From Dryobates pubescens (taxonomy: Eukaryota; Chordata; Aves; Piciformes; Picidae): 64,000 nucleotides of DNA. The stretch spans positions 40,825,652-40,889,651 of the forward strand of contig NC_071617.1 of assembly GCF_014839835.1 (NCBI RefSeq), in the 5' to 3' direction. A program made the translations under genes and the position numbers. Shown here piece by piece: positions 30,601 through 45,600 of the stretch. Positions within the stretch are counted from its first letter, which is position 1, and every line of letters starts with the position of its first letter. A model generated the notes under the pieces. The model did no database searches, was not told the DNA's origin, and saw only the letters and a program-made list of their open reading frames with translations.

Positions 30601-33600
30601 CCCCATCAAGTCTCCTCCTGAAAACCTTCAGCTGAAAAGCTTCAGCTACAGAATGTGAACCTTCAGAATGTCTGGCTAGGCCTCAGCCAGCTTGACAGCA
30701 GTGAGGAAAGCACTTGGCAAAATCAATGTGAAGTCAAAATGGGAAAAGGTGCAGCAACCCTGGGGCATCATCTTCCTCCCTTCAGAGGTCAGATGAGCTC
30801 AGGTTGGTTGTACCTACAGCAAAGGTTTCCACTAAGGTTGTTGTAGCCCAGTCATTTCTCTAAAGCAAAACTTAGTGGAGCTATCAGATCCTAGTCAGAA
30901 GCAAAGGTGACAGTTGTGCAGCTTCTCTAATAGCCCATCCCCTCAGCTTTGCATGTGTCTGTCAGGACACAAGCTACTGTTGAACTACAGTATAAAAAGG
31001 TTCAGAGCAGAGATTAATACCCTGCTGCTTCACACACAGTGGTTCACAGAAAACAGGTAAAGGAAGTATCTCCTTGTCTCACAGATAGGAGACAGAGACA
31101 AGAAAGACAAAACAACTTCCCCCAAATATTTCACTGTCAGAACCTGCAATTAAACCTCAACTTCCAGAATCACAGTCCACACACAGCCCACAAGGCCACC
31201 CACTTCTGCTTGGCTGGAAAGCCTGTGTTCACAAGCTCAAACACAGCTTAAGACAGCTCTAGAAGCCTCTCTTTAATGCACTGCCTGTAAACAAATGACT
31301 GGGCAATACTGCAGGACTTGGCTCTTGCCCTCCATGAGGGGTTTCCACACCAGCACTGAGGACTTCTGCTGACCACTAATTCTGCTTAAAGGCAGACAAT
31401 TACAGCACCCTCAGTCTCTCCAGCCTGAAGTGTGATGTTGCAGGCACCAGCATCCAGCTGGGTTAAACAATATGGCAGGGCACCCTTCATTTCATGCAGA
31501 AGAAACCAATTTGGCCAAGACAAGTAACTTAAAATGTGAGTTCTTTTCAGCAGGTTCAAATCATACATGAGCTGCAAGAAGCTGGCTCTCCAGCCTCTCT
31601 TCACTTCCACTGCTACTGATAGACCACTACCTCAAATACCTGCCCACACATTCCTCCCAAACAGAAGCCCCTTACCTAGGATGGCATTCTTCTCCACCTC
31701 CAGCATGTCTAAGGCTTTTGCAAATGTTTCCCCCAGCCTAGCCACCATCTCTGGCATGTAGAGATTGTTGTGAGTCCTGAAACAGAAGGGCACTTGGTTT
31801 ATATTTATGTTGGTCAACTCCTTTTGCCCTTGACAGTGGGATCCTCTCCTTCAGCTTGTGAACAGCTCCTCTGAGACAGATGATGAGGAAGGTGAGACCA
31901 AGCATGTGCGCATGGGATCCCCCTTCCCCACCTGCAGAAATATTGGGGAAGCTGATCCAACAGAGACATGGAGTGACTCCACCTCATGTCCTGAACCTCC
32001 TGGCTGCCCTTTACACTTACTTCAGTATACCCCACCCCTTGCAAGCACTGGCAGTGAAAACTCCCAGCTATTCTCCAGCTGGTGCTGGCAGCAGCTTAGT
32101 AGCTTGGCCAAAGGGATTAGAGAAGGTTGTTTAAAAACTGACAAGACGCAGATTCTGTAATCTCAAAAGATCTTCTGCACCGAAGGCCCATGCAGTGGGA
32201 GGGGCCACTTCAGCTCCAAAATACACACACTGCCCCCAGGGATGGGTCACAGTCCCCAGAACAGCAGGTGGTATTGGAGGGACTCTGGGGAGAACATCAG
32301 TCTGCTTAGATGTTACTTGTGGCAGACACGTGTGCCCCCTGGACAACGCATCCAGCTGGGAACAATTCTGCATCATCAGGAGGCAGCCATGGTCAGGTCT
32401 CCCCAAGGGACACCAATTCAGCCACGGGTGGCTGGTTCTTGCCATCCAGGCCAAAACAGTCCCCTCTTAGCCAGGGCACTGACACTCGGAGCTGGACTTG
32501 GCAGGGGGTGTCTCTCTCACCTACCTCTCTCCTTTGAGACCTCAGACCTCCACTGTGGGTGTCGCCAGCTGCACACAGCACAAATCCTGCAGCCTCCTCC
32601 AAAACTGCAATGCCATTGTACCTGCTGCTAGAGGTGATCAAGGGCAACTCAGTATCTACCCCTAGAGCAGCGTTTCCCAAAGCAGGGGGGGTACATGGGA
32701 ATGGCTGGGGGAAGGGAGCACGGACAGACCTCAGTATTTTCTCTAGAGTCTCAGCTTCCAGCTCATGTCTTAATGATTTTTTGTTTTAGTTTTGAAGGTC
32801 TGTGTTCACAGTCCTGGCAACCTCGATGCAGTGATGTCTGCCTGAGTTTGCAGAGAGCCTGAGTTAGCTCCGAAATGGTAACTATCCCATTTCTCTCTGC
32901 AAGTGTTAAATACTTCCCTGCTCACTGTATGTGAGGAAGGCAAGTACATAAGTTTCATAAGAAAGAGCTTCACAGATGATTTAATGACTCATACTCTCAT
33001 TCTGGGCTGGATCTAACACCATGCAACAGGCCTCAAAGGGGCACGAGCTGGTTTACTTCCCTGGGAGTGGCCAGGGAGTAGCCTGGCCTCCACTAAAGCT
33101 TGCATAATATTACTCCACTGACTCAAAAACCCTGTATTTCTGAAGCCTAGGTACTAAAATCACCTCTTCTTGCACATCTCCTGTCTGCTTCGTGCCCATG
33201 TTGACTTTGCCTTATGCTAGGCAGAAGGACAGCGGGGCGAACTCCAAGGACTTGTGGTGGTGAACCTCGAAATCCTGCTGGTCTAACCCCAGCAAGATGG
33301 GCCAGACAGTCATATCCTGAAGCTGTGGTCATGGTCCTTAGTTGTTTCAGAGCTCTTGAAGCATTTTCTCAAGTTTAACAGTTGGAGAGGAAGATGTTCA
33401 CTCACAGACTGATCTCTTTCAATACTTTAGCAAGGTGCCAGTGATAACAGAGAGAAAATGGCCGATTTGCTGCTCCCCACTGGAGGTAAAGCTTCTGACA
33501 GCTCTCATACCTGATGAAAATGTAGCCCCTAGACATGTTCCAGCTGAGACTCTCAGCAGTGAGCACTGCTACCGGGGGATCCAACACAAAGCACAAAATG

Positions 33601-36600
33601 GCAAAAGAAAATTCAGGAGATACTTAATGCTTTAGAAAACACAAGCAAAGTATATGGCAGGACTTGGGGGGGTTTCATCAATGGTCACAGCTCTGCTGTA
33701 AAGAGTGTCAGATGCCTACAGAGAGAGGCTTGAAGGCCAGAAAATGAGTCCTTTAGGACAGTTCATGCTTGAAGAATCTTTATCCAAGGCTGGAGCTGTC
33801 TACAATGAAATGCCTCCAGCATCCACGTTTATCCAACAACTCTTTCACCAACATTAATGCCATGGTAATGTCAGGATCTCATCAAGAGGAGTTCCAAAAT
33901 AGCCTTTGTCCATGCACAACCTTTGCTGAGCCTGACCAGTCCTTTTGTAACAAAACATGAGCATATCCCAGCACAATAAAGGTGCTGTGCCAATCAGTTC
34001 GTGCAGCTACCGACTCCAGAAACGTGCCTTCATCTAAAGGTAGCTGGAGATCATGATTTAGGAGAGAACAACTTAAGCCAAAGTTAGAGACCATCTAGAT
34101 GAAATGAGGTACTGCAGAGGACAAGAGAATCACTACACTAAGAGCTGCAAAAAGTGATTAATAAAGCAGCCTCAAAGTAATTTGGTAAACACAGCTACTG
34201 AGACAGAGACAAAACCAGGTAGGCTCAAAAAGATGCTACTCAAAACTAACTTATTTTTCCTTGTTAGATTGGCTCCTTCTCCTTCCTCTTGGCTCCATGG
34301 TCTCATCCAAGACCTACCTTCAAAACTACTTACCCTGGCAAAGACTTGCACTGCCTCTGTCTGCAAACACAGCAGAAGAACGCCACACAATATCCAGAGA
34401 GCAGCAGACCCAACTGCTCAGCCTTATTTTTGCGTATTGGTGCCTGACTTGGTGCTCAACAGGATCCATGCTACTACTGCTCACAGATATGCTCCCACAG
34501 TAACCAACCTATGAGGACTTTCACATCTGCTTCCTGCATAAGCAAATGTGCAACACTGAATCTTGCTTCTCCTCACAAAGAGCTGCTTAATGGTACAGAC
34601 CTAAGAGAAACATCCATCCCCAAGCAGTAACGTAGCTATGCTCCTGAAGACATCCTCAACACAGGCAGATTTCCTGTCAGCCAGCCTTCATATCCCTGTA
34701 CTTCCTTGCCTATTGACTGGCTGCTACAGACTCTCTATTTTCTTATGTAATCCATATTAAGAGGGCCTGTGGAAGCAGCATGAGGAAAAGGCACTCCAAG
34801 CTAGCAAAAAACACAACAGAAGCTCTACAGCACAAGTTTCAACTTCTCCAGAATAACACAAGCATCATCAAAAATTACACTGAACAACTAAGAGCTTGCA
34901 GGTGTCACCAGAGAGGCCTCTGCATCCAGCACCAGCCAGGAAAGGTATGAGGTGGTGGATCTTGTCCTCCAAGTGAAATAAAGGCCATTCCATGTATGTT
35001 ACTACCATATGTTGAGAAAAGACTTTGGTCTGCTGAGGAGAAAACATCCAGAGCACCTTTCTTTATGGAGATGGAAGAGCACTGGCGATAGAACATAGCT
35101 CCTGTGATTTCCTGGAGGTGGTAAACACTTACTTAAGCTAAGAATTTCTGCCTCTTCCCAGGTAGTGATAAGAGTTTGACAATAGTTTGCCAAGGTTGTT
35201 GTACCAGAGATCCCAAGTGTTTTTAACAATGCATAAGTTCTGGAAAGAATAGTGATAGCACAATCAAAAGGTCTGTCTGTTGCAGCCTGTTCAGACCTTA
35301 GGCACTGCTTCAGTTGGTCTCTGACAATATGAAGCATGTTGCAGGCTCTAGAAGAAATGGCTCGAGGCTACCTTTACTCATGCAACTTTGCTCTGCCCAG
35401 CCTCTCCCAAAAGCTCATTGATAGGATCTTCAGCCTTGTAAGATAAAAGATTCATGGACAACTTCACAGCCATAATGAGAAGCTTCAACCTAGCTCTCTG
35501 TCCAAAGTAGCACCTACTGTGATACACAGAGCTGTGCAATAAGATGCACAGCTAGAGTGGGCCAAGAGAGCTCATGCTTGTCCTACCAATCCCAGCATCT
35601 TTCTTCTCACTGGAAGCAGCACAGTCCTGAATTCAGTGACTACCACACATACCTGACTAGAACAGCACTTGAGTAATAGGTCCCCTTCCTCACAGACCTA
35701 GGAGCTGAAAACTACCACTGGATCTGAACATGCTCTTTTCCAACAGGCTCCTGCCAAGGCCAGTTTTCAAATACGTAACAGTGTTATCTCACAGACCTGC
35801 CCCATAAGCCTGTCAAAACTGCAGCCTCAGCAGCTACCCTGAGACAGATTCCTCTCTAATTCTGGCAACTACATTATGCAGGGGTCCCCTTTTCTGCCTT
35901 CTCTTGCTCCCTCCTCTGGCTGCCCCAGCCATACACACCACCAGTGATGCACAGCAAGGCACTGCAAGGTAGCATCAGCCTGAGAGTATGCATCCACTGA
36001 TTTCAATAGCAGACAGTGCTTCAGGAGGCTGGTATTCATGTTCAACATCAGCTTAATTCAACACTGAAGAAGGAATAACGTAAACAGGATGCAATGAGAG
36101 CTGGGACTGCCCTGGTGGTGACTGGAGAGGTGGCCTTACTGTAGGGGCTGAGGGCAGAGCAGAGATGTTACTCAAGAAACGATTAACCAAGTGGCAGATT
36201 TACAGCAGTAGAGGTGGGGAAGGCAACCCCAGCCCAAGCTCCCATTGGCTTTGATGGACTCTTGTAGGCCAGGCCAATGAACACTCAAAAGGCTCCCATT
36301 TCCCCAGTGCCATTCCCCACTGTGAACAGTCAGGAACAGTACTTGGGCACCTGCACCAGCCTGCATTCCTGATGGCTTCACGGGGAGAACATGCTCTGAG
36401 AATTCCACATATTTATCACAGTTTGGCTTCCAGAGATTAAGTCAACATAAATGATTTCAAGGCAACTTGACCCACCTTATAAGAGCAAGTAAATTGTCAA
36501 AAAGCTTCAGGACTTGCTCAGTGCAGGGATTACGGTAGATGGGAGTTCCGCTGGGCATGTATCCCAGCAAGAATCCTCCAGCTTTTGCCTCTTCAGTAGC

Positions 36601-39600
36601 AGCAGGCCAGCGAGCTCGCTTCACAACTCCCAGAATGGTGTATACACAAAAGCTTATCTGCAGCAAGAGAGGTGGAAAGTGTTTCTTAGCCAGAACTCAA
36701 CTTGATTAAACATGTTTTCAGAGAAACCAATCATCATCCCATCTCAAAGGGATTGCTCTGTGAGCCTGCTCTGATGACAGGAACAAACAGTGGTGGGTTT
36801 GCTGCTAGGGAGCTGGGCTTGCTTAGCCTGAAGAAGAGGAGACTCAGGGGTGACCTTATTGCTCTCTACAACTGCCTTAAGGGAGGTTGTAGACAGGCAG
36901 GGGCTGGTCTCTTCTCCCAGGCAACCATCAACAGAACAAGAGGACACAGTCTCATGCTGTGCCAGGGGAGGTTTAGGCTGGAGGTTAGGAAGAAGTTCTA
37001 CACAGAGACAGTGATTGCCCATTGGAATGGGCTGCCCAGGGAGGTAGTGGAGTCACCATCATTGGAGGTGTTGAGGAGGAGACTTGATAGGGTGCTTGGT
37101 GCCATGGTTCAGTTGATTAGGTGGTGTTGGATGATAGGGTGGACTCGATGATCTTGAAGGTCTCTTTCAACCTGGTTTATTCTATTCTATTAAATGTAGG
37201 GAACAATCAGGCTACATTCTATGACCTTCAGTGACTCCTGACAGTGGCAGGATGGCCTAGGAACTCACAATGAGACAGCACATCAATGCATATGGTCTCA
37301 CGAGTATGCAAGCAGCAAAGCAGGTTGCCTCCTACAAGCAAGGGTCTACACCATCAGATCCTCATCTCCTTCATGTACTTGGATAGATACAGAGATTCCT
37401 AACGCAGTGTTCAAACTCCATTAGCCCCATATGACTAGCACAGCTCTGTGGATGGCACTTCAGTTTCTTCTGCAGGTAAGATAGCCATTCCATTTGCAGT
37501 CTGTCCAGAAACTGAAGACATTGCCCTAACAAATAACAAGAATCTTTATGTATGAATTTTAATTTATATTCCATGCTGCAGTCTCAGCTGTACACTTTCC
37601 ACGCTGCCTGGCTCAAACCCCACAACTTACTGCACTGTATTCCAAAAAGTACATGAACCAATTGCTTCTCCAAAACCAAAGCCTGCTAAACCAAGAGCAA
37701 AGGACAGTGTGCTTTGCTCTGCTAAATAATTTGCTTTTGCACGGTCTGCATGCTCATTACTGTAGCTTGAAGAGGCAAACCCCAGCCTGTTGTCCTGCAA
37801 CCTAAACAAGAGGACACAGTCTCAGGCTGTGTCAGGGGAAGTTTAGGCTGGAGGTTAGGAGGAAGTTTTACACAGAGAGAGTGATTGCCCACTGGAATGG
37901 GCTGCCTGAGGAGGTGGTGGGGTCGCCGTCGCTGGGGGTGTTCAGGGCGAGGCTTGACAGGATGCTTGGTTGCATGGTTTAGTTGATTGGGTGGTGTTGG
38001 ATGATAGGTTGGACATGATGATCTTGAAGGTCTCTTCCAACCTGGTTTATTCTATTCTATTCTGAAAAACCTACTGATCTGCATGCTATAGGAGATGACC
38101 TGGAGAGATCTTGTATATAACCACAGACAGAAGGAGGCAAGTCTCATGTTACGAAGGATGTGCTCTCCTGTTAATACTCACTCTAGAGCGGTTCAGGCCA
38201 CTAGGATCTTCCAAGACAGGATCAGCAATTTTGTTGTCTGCACCCACGTAGGAGATAAAGGCTTCAGGGTCTGAGAGGACTCTGGCAGCGGCAAGACAGC
38301 AAAGGGAGTTACTGTTTGTACCAGGGAATTTGAGAAGAGCTTTGCACTGGTAATAAACATCCTAACAAATACAAAGCATGCCAGAGAAGAGGCAGTGCTC
38401 CACACCGTACGTGGGGACGTGATAAAAAGCACCAGAGATGCGTGTGCTCTCCACACATCTCCAGTTCTCTTTGGCCATGAAGACCTTTGAATCTCTTATG
38501 ATAACAGCCCTGTTGGGAAACTCTTCTGCATGTCCAGCTGCCCAAGGCTGCAGGACACCTCAGATTAAGTAAGGAGAGCTCAGCTTTCTACCTTCTTCTA
38601 GAGGAGAGCAGATATTTTATTTCTCATTTTCTCAAATGCTTTGAGCACCCTGGGAAGTCCTTCCCTATCACCTTAAACAACTCTTCCTGAGCAATTTTCA
38701 ACAGCATTTAGACTCTTTTGGTGGTTTCTGAAGTGCAGAAGGGCTATACCACAGCGACTGCCCAGAACTCAGGAGGTCACAAAGCACCCTACCACCTTCA
38801 TGCTGTTGGCATATTCCCTTATTTGGAACACCACCACCTCTGCAACACCTCCAGCTCAAAGCTCGAAACAGTAACCCATACCTCTGCATTTCTGGGGAGA
38901 GCCATAGTCCAGCTACAGGAGCCATGAGCTCCTCCAGGAAAGCCTTCTGCCGCTGGTAGTCCTTGAACTGGTTGCTGATGAGGACAAGGGCCTCCATAAG
39001 AGCACATTTCTCCATCTGGGTCAGAAGTAGCTCATTGGAGAGCAACTGCTTCACATGGTTGTACAACATCTCAAAGTTTGGCTAGAAAACAAGTCCAAGT
39101 GAAAGAACATCATGCATTTAGTATGGAGGACAGCCTATGGGAGAGGCAGATGTGGGGTGTACTACACTAGGCAGAACAGTTGGAGGAGCATGTTGGGAGT
39201 TTTTCTCTACATAGCAATTTCTTCTCAGTAGCAAGTTTCTCTGAATATTCAGTCTGAAAGAACCTCCTTTCTTCCCTATCCCTGATCACCATCCTGCATC
39301 CAGTTTACATAAGCCTCTAGAATGACTGAAATAAGCAGAGGAAATGTCTCTTCTAGGTAGCTGTACCCCTTACAGTAGTGTCACACTTTAAAATAATTCT
39401 GATGCTCACAGAAAGTACTTTGCTCCTTAGGCTCTGATGTGTCAGCCATAGGACTCTCCTATCTCTTTGCTCACATCTGTGTTAAGAATGATTGATATCG
39501 TTATCACTATCTCCCCTGGAGTGGTTTGAGTTTCTTCCCTACCCACTCCAGTGGCAATTGTGTCTTCCTGTAACTTTATATAAGCTTTAGCAATCAACCC

Positions 39601-42600
39601 CCCTTCAGCAAAGTCATCTCAATGTATCTGGGGGCAGCTCTGGGCCCTTAGCTCTTCCAGTGAGGAAGTTTGGCTGGCCATGGGAAAAAGAGAGCTGTAG
39701 TACCAGCAGAATGGGACAAAGACAAACCTGCTAGCTCTTAGCAGCTATTGCAGAATGAGAACTTGAACCTCTCAATTACCTTAATTAGCATCCTCAAAAA
39801 GTGCCTTTGTTTTAACTAGTAATGTCCTGGGGTGTTCCCATAATCCTAGGGCCACTGCACACAAACACTGCTAAAGAAAGGAGTTCAGAGCTAGGCATTT
39901 TGCATACACACTGTTTAGTTCAGCAAAATCAAACAGAACACTGGCTCATGGATTTTAAACGTGTTTGTTTTTTCTAGTCTCCTCAAATTAATCCAGAAAA
40001 CAAATACTCTCCCCTCTTGCTCCTACATACAGGAAAAAAACAGTATGGAGATCAGTCGTTGCTAGCCTCATTGGTTACAATCAACTAAGATCAACGCAAG
40101 TGACAAGAAGGAAGTTCAGCAAACATTCCCTGGAAATGAGTCTAGTGCTGCTTGTATCCTCCTCATCCCTTCTGAATTTAACTCACTAACTTTTCATTTA
40201 ACTCATCACTTCACAAATCAGCTCTTCAGGCAGAACAATTTTCAGAAGCAGTGAGGGATGAAAGCAAGTGCAGGGAATAAAACACTTTGTACAGCAAGAA
40301 CGTTTCTTGGAAGAAAAAGGGAGGCTGAAGCCAAGGAAACTGAAAATCCCACAAAATCCAGCCTGAAACAGAGGCAAGACTCTTCATGACAGGACTGAAT
40401 TTACATACCAGGACAAGCTGAGGGTAATCTCGACACATCTTTATGATTGAGGAGCATGCATGCCTTCTCACATTCTTCACTGCTCGAGTTCTAGGAGCCT
40501 GGACAGACACAACAAACTTCAATGCAACAAAACGAAAGTTCAGACCAATGCAGGGTAACTTCAAGAAATAAATGCATCACAGTTTTCTACACTGTTGAGT
40601 ACAGATCAAAAAAGCATTTCCATACCCCACCCAAGTCATGCAACAATCAAATTTCATCTGGAGCAGTAGCCAACTCAAGTCATCCATGTTGAAATGAGCT
40701 TGCACTCCAGAAGCAAGGATGCCATGAATCTTAACCACTATTTTAAGACTCCAAGCACTCCATAGGTGCCTGGCAGCTTTATAGCTATCCTTCACAACCA
40801 CATATCCCAACAACTGAAGAATATCCACAGCTAATGAAGGGATTTCACTCTCAGGAAGGCCAACATATACCAGGGCACTAAGTGCACTGACCTTAGACCA
40901 TGCCTGTGGCCTTCTAAGTTTGTGAGGCAAAGTTTATCAGGCTATGCCCATCACGAATAGATCAGTTATATCTAGACCTCCCAGCCCTTTTACAGGAAGG
41001 AAACTATTCTCAAGAAGCCTACTACAGTTGACTCTTCAGACTCAGCATGCTCTCAAACACAGTACAGTTTGACCCAAGCGCTACAGCTCATTAGTAACAA
41101 TTCAGACGTACCTTACTTTCTTCTATAACTTCAAAGGTAACTGAAGCAAACAGCTGTGAGAAAAGGGGGGGAGGAAAAAAAGGCAAAATGCTCACATAAT
41201 TTGTTAATACCTAGCACTTGTGTATTTTGAGTTCAAGGAATAGATCATAACACTTCAGTGCAATTTCACTAAAATTAGTGAAGAACCCCTAAATTGGAAG
41301 ATGAATCATCAGCACATCAAGGCTTTGAAATAAAGCATGGATTGCACTGCCCAGAATGTGCACTTAAGATTTAAGGGTGGAAATTGCAAAATGTTTGTTA
41401 TTTGACATTGTTTCCTCTTGAATAATACTCAGATTTCCCCCATCATTAACAGGAAGGATAGTCCTTCCCTGACAGTAATGCCAGGAAAGGCATGTGATTT
41501 AGTACAAGGGTCTTGCACCACGGTTGTCACATGGTCTGCAAGTACCTACCTTAGAAAGTACTTGAGGTAGGTATTCTGGTCGGTAAGTGACAAATGGGAA
41601 GAGAGCAGAGACATTAGTGAGCACACAGGACAGAATGAGAGGATCCTTTGTTTCAAAATTGAGAACAAGCTGCAGGAGATCTATGCCATCATTCACTGGG
41701 ATTTCCTACAGAGGAAGCAAAGGGAAGAAGGGAAAAAAAGGAAGCATCACTCAGTACTTGAAGCTGTAGCACACATCCTACCACTCCCATAGCTAGGCCA
41801 CAGAGCTGCTGCTATTGTTTTCAGGACTCTCAGCTGCACACAGCTGTTATCAAATCAGAAAGAACAGCAGTAGAAACCTCAGTTTAACTGTGTGCTGTGT
41901 GCCTTTGCTGAGGAATAAAGGACAGCAGCACTGCTGTTGTTGGCAGTGCAGTCTTGAGATGCCAATTTCAAGTCCTCATACTACTGCTTGCACCTCCAGG
42001 ATAGGTAAAATTCCCTTTCCGCTTGGCTCCCAACTCTCCTCTTGACTCTGTTTAACAGATTCCATGTTTAACAAACTATACCAAACCATGTAGTTATTTT
42101 CCTGTGATTGGAATGATGAACTCAATTTCATGAGCAGTCTTATTTAATTTAATAAATAAATAAATCAAGTTGGTGTCCATGGAGAGAAAAAACGCTTTCC
42201 TTCTGATTTGCCTGCTACTGAATGAAAAGCAGAAGTTTCTTCTGATCTCCTTCCTGAGCATGAGTTTCTCTCCTTCAGACAGAAGTTAAAACTCCCCAAG
42301 CATTAAATTAAAAGAAAACCCAACACCTCAAACTAATCAGGGCTAATTAAAAAAGAATAAACTCGGGAAATTTCCACTTCAGCAGTCCTCTTCTTCTCTA
42401 GCAAGATGCTATGTCAAAGCATGCCACCGGAGCACACTTCTGTGACTTCTCACGGCATAACATCCAGAACCAAGATTTGCCTGAGCATAAGCCAGTGAGA
42501 GTTTGGTCCCCTCTAAAGAAGGGTCACTACTCCTCATGTGAATCACTCACCAAACAAACTAGGTTCTTTCAGGGAGGTAACTGGTTACTACAGACTTCTA

Positions 42601-45600
42601 AAGTACAAAGTAGCTGAACAAACCCACTCATGTCAACTCAGAACAAGCCAGGAGAGCAGGCAAGAGCATCTGATACACATACGTCTTTATCCATGGTTCG
42701 AAACATCTGGCTGATGACGCTCTCTGAGAAGAAGGTCATGGCATCCCACTGCACAAAGGATGGAGAGAAGATGGAGCAGAGACCTTCGCCTGTTCTAGCT
42801 GAAAGGAAGAGAACACTGGAGCTCTCAACATGCTCCTGCCTGCATGTACAACGGCAGGCTGCTAAGCCCTCACACTGCAACATCTGAGTGCTCACAAGTA
42901 CTTTGGTCAGGCAGATGCCTGTCAGGGATGCATGGGAAGTAATTAAGGTACTCCCATGTAATTTCCCTCATTCAAGTGAAGGCTCTTGAGACTTAGGTCT
43001 GACCTTTGAGATAACATAGGGAGCAACACCAAGGAATCACAGAATGTAAAACCACATGCCCTGCAGGCAAGATTTAGCGCTTTTCAGTGCACAAAGTGGC
43101 CTTCCTCCAGAGGAGGAAAGCAAGGTGACTGACAGGGATTCTCCAGAGAGGCAAAACTTCCCTTGTCAAAAATAATCAACACTTCACAGAGATAACAAGG
43201 CCCAAATTATTGTACAATTGTATCAGAGGGACAGCTTCATCTATTTTGCTGAGAGATCTGGAGGAGGGAAAGGAGAAAGCAGATGCTTTACATTAGCTAT
43301 GCCATAAGCTAGACTACAAAGGGTTAAATTTGAGGTGGAGTGGGTTTTACTTGCTTTTGCTTTTAACTTGCAAAGAAATTAAAAGCCTGAACAATTAATT
43401 TTACATTTTGGCTCTCCTCTTAAAATTGGATTGAAAAAGAAATCCCACCTCCCTATTTATTTTTTGAGGTAACTTACAATTCATAGGTCCAGCATCAACA
43501 GGAGCTGTGAGCTGGTACTTTAGCCATTCACCAGCCATTTGGAAGCCAGTTCGAGGGTCCAGACGACAAGCCATCCTCATCACCTCACCTTGCTGGGCTC
43601 GGAAAGCTACAGTGAAAAAAATCAGACACCCCTGAAACAAGCTGATGCTGCAAATGCTCCCTTCCCCAAAGCTCACCTGTAGCTTTGCAGACCTGGGAAC
43701 ATCATGGACTGCTGCTCTGACAACAGCTGTGTAGTAAAGCTCAGCTATACAGTTAGACTAGACTAGACTGGAGTGGAGTGGACCGGACCAGACCACACCA
43801 GCCCAGCCCAGCCCACACCAGGTTGGAAAAGACCTTTAAGATCATCAAGTCCAACCTATCATCCAACACCATCTAATCAACTAAACCATGGCACCAAACG
43901 CCCCATCCAGTCTCTTCCTAAACACATCCAGTGATGGTGACTCCACCACCTCCCTGGGCAGCACATTCCAATGGCTAATCACTCATTCTGTGAAGAACTT
44001 CTTCCTAACATCCAGCCTAAACCTCCCCTGGCACAGCCTGAGACTGTGTCCTCTTGTTCTGGTGCTGGTTGCCTGGCAGAAGAGGCCAGCCCCCACCTGG
44101 CTACAACCTCCCTTCAGGTAGTTGTAAAGAGCAATAAGGTCTGCCCTGAGCCTCCTCTTCTCCAGGCTAAGCAACCCCAGCTCCCTCAGCCTCTTTTTTG
44201 AAGTTATTCAAAAGGCCTAAAAAATGATGGATTAGCACAAAAAGAAGTACAATTGAAGTGCAATATGAAACATGAAAAATCCATGCTAAGCCCAGATTGA
44301 CTACAATTGAACCCCTATTTTTTAATTTTAAAAATGTCTTCAAACTATACATGTTTGCTGCTTACAAAACATCTTGAGATACTGAGACAGAAAAACCAGC
44401 AGGAGACAACTACCACTTTTTTTTCCCCCACCTAAACACACTTCTTTTGTAGATTACTCATCTTAACTCAGTTTAGATTCTCAGGTGACAAACTAAAGTG
44501 AACTAAAAAAAAAACCAAAGGAATTCTTATTTTCAGTTTCAAAGATATCAAAAGCAAAGTACAGGACAGGAATTCAATCTGGTCCAAAATATTCCAGTAC
44601 ATGACTACACAAAAGAACCAGCTCTGCTGAAGACAGATGCGGCTCGCCTGCTTAAAACAGCTGATTTGTGAAGTCATTCTATTTTGTGTTTCATTTCTAT
44701 TTTCTTATGTGGTGTAATGCCTTCAACATAAAATCATTTTCAAATTCTGGCTTTGCAAATTTAGCCACTTTTTGATTTCCATGAAAAGAGTTTGTTTTAT
44801 TTATTTATTCTAATAAATCTATCTAATCAGCAACGTTTAAAACCTTCAAACACAAAGGTGAAAAGGAAGAATTTCAATGATTTAGTTGCGCCTCCCCAGT
44901 CTCCAAGTGAACACCAAGCTATAACCACCATGGAGAATTGCCCTTGGTTATAGGAAGTAAAATATAAGAAAGAAAAAATGAAGTTATTAATATCTAGGGT
45001 TTCTTTTTTGCTGGTTTAAATGATGATTACATTTGGCTAATTCAACTGCTCAGCTTCAGCTGTGGTACTGACCAGAAGCTTCTTAGCAGGGCCAAGACAG
45101 ATTTTGTTTCTAGAATGACATTTGAGGTCTTTTGCTTTTCATGAAGTCAGCCTTCCTTCTCCTAACCTGAACAGAACTCTAGGCAGTTTCATTTCCTTCT
45201 CTAGCTGACTAAGAGGCACAATTTCTTTGACACCAAGTGCCACATGCCACTAGGCTATCTACCTGCCCAGCAAAAAGTAAGTGAAAAGCAATGCCTGAGC
45301 TGCCACAGGAAAATAGAATAGAATAGACCAGAATAGAATAGACCAGACCAGGTTGGAAAAGACCTTCAAGATCATCGCATGCAAACTATTATCCAACCCA
45401 CCTAATAACTAAACCATGCAACCAAGCACCCTATAAAGTCTCCTCCTCAACACCTCCAATGATGGTGACTCCACCACCTCCCTGGGCAGCCCATTCCAAT
45501 GGGCAGTCACTCTCTCTGTGTCGAACTTCTTCCTAACCTCCAGCCTAAACCTCCCCTGGCACAGCATGAGACTGTGTCCTCTTGTTCTGGTGCTGGTTGC

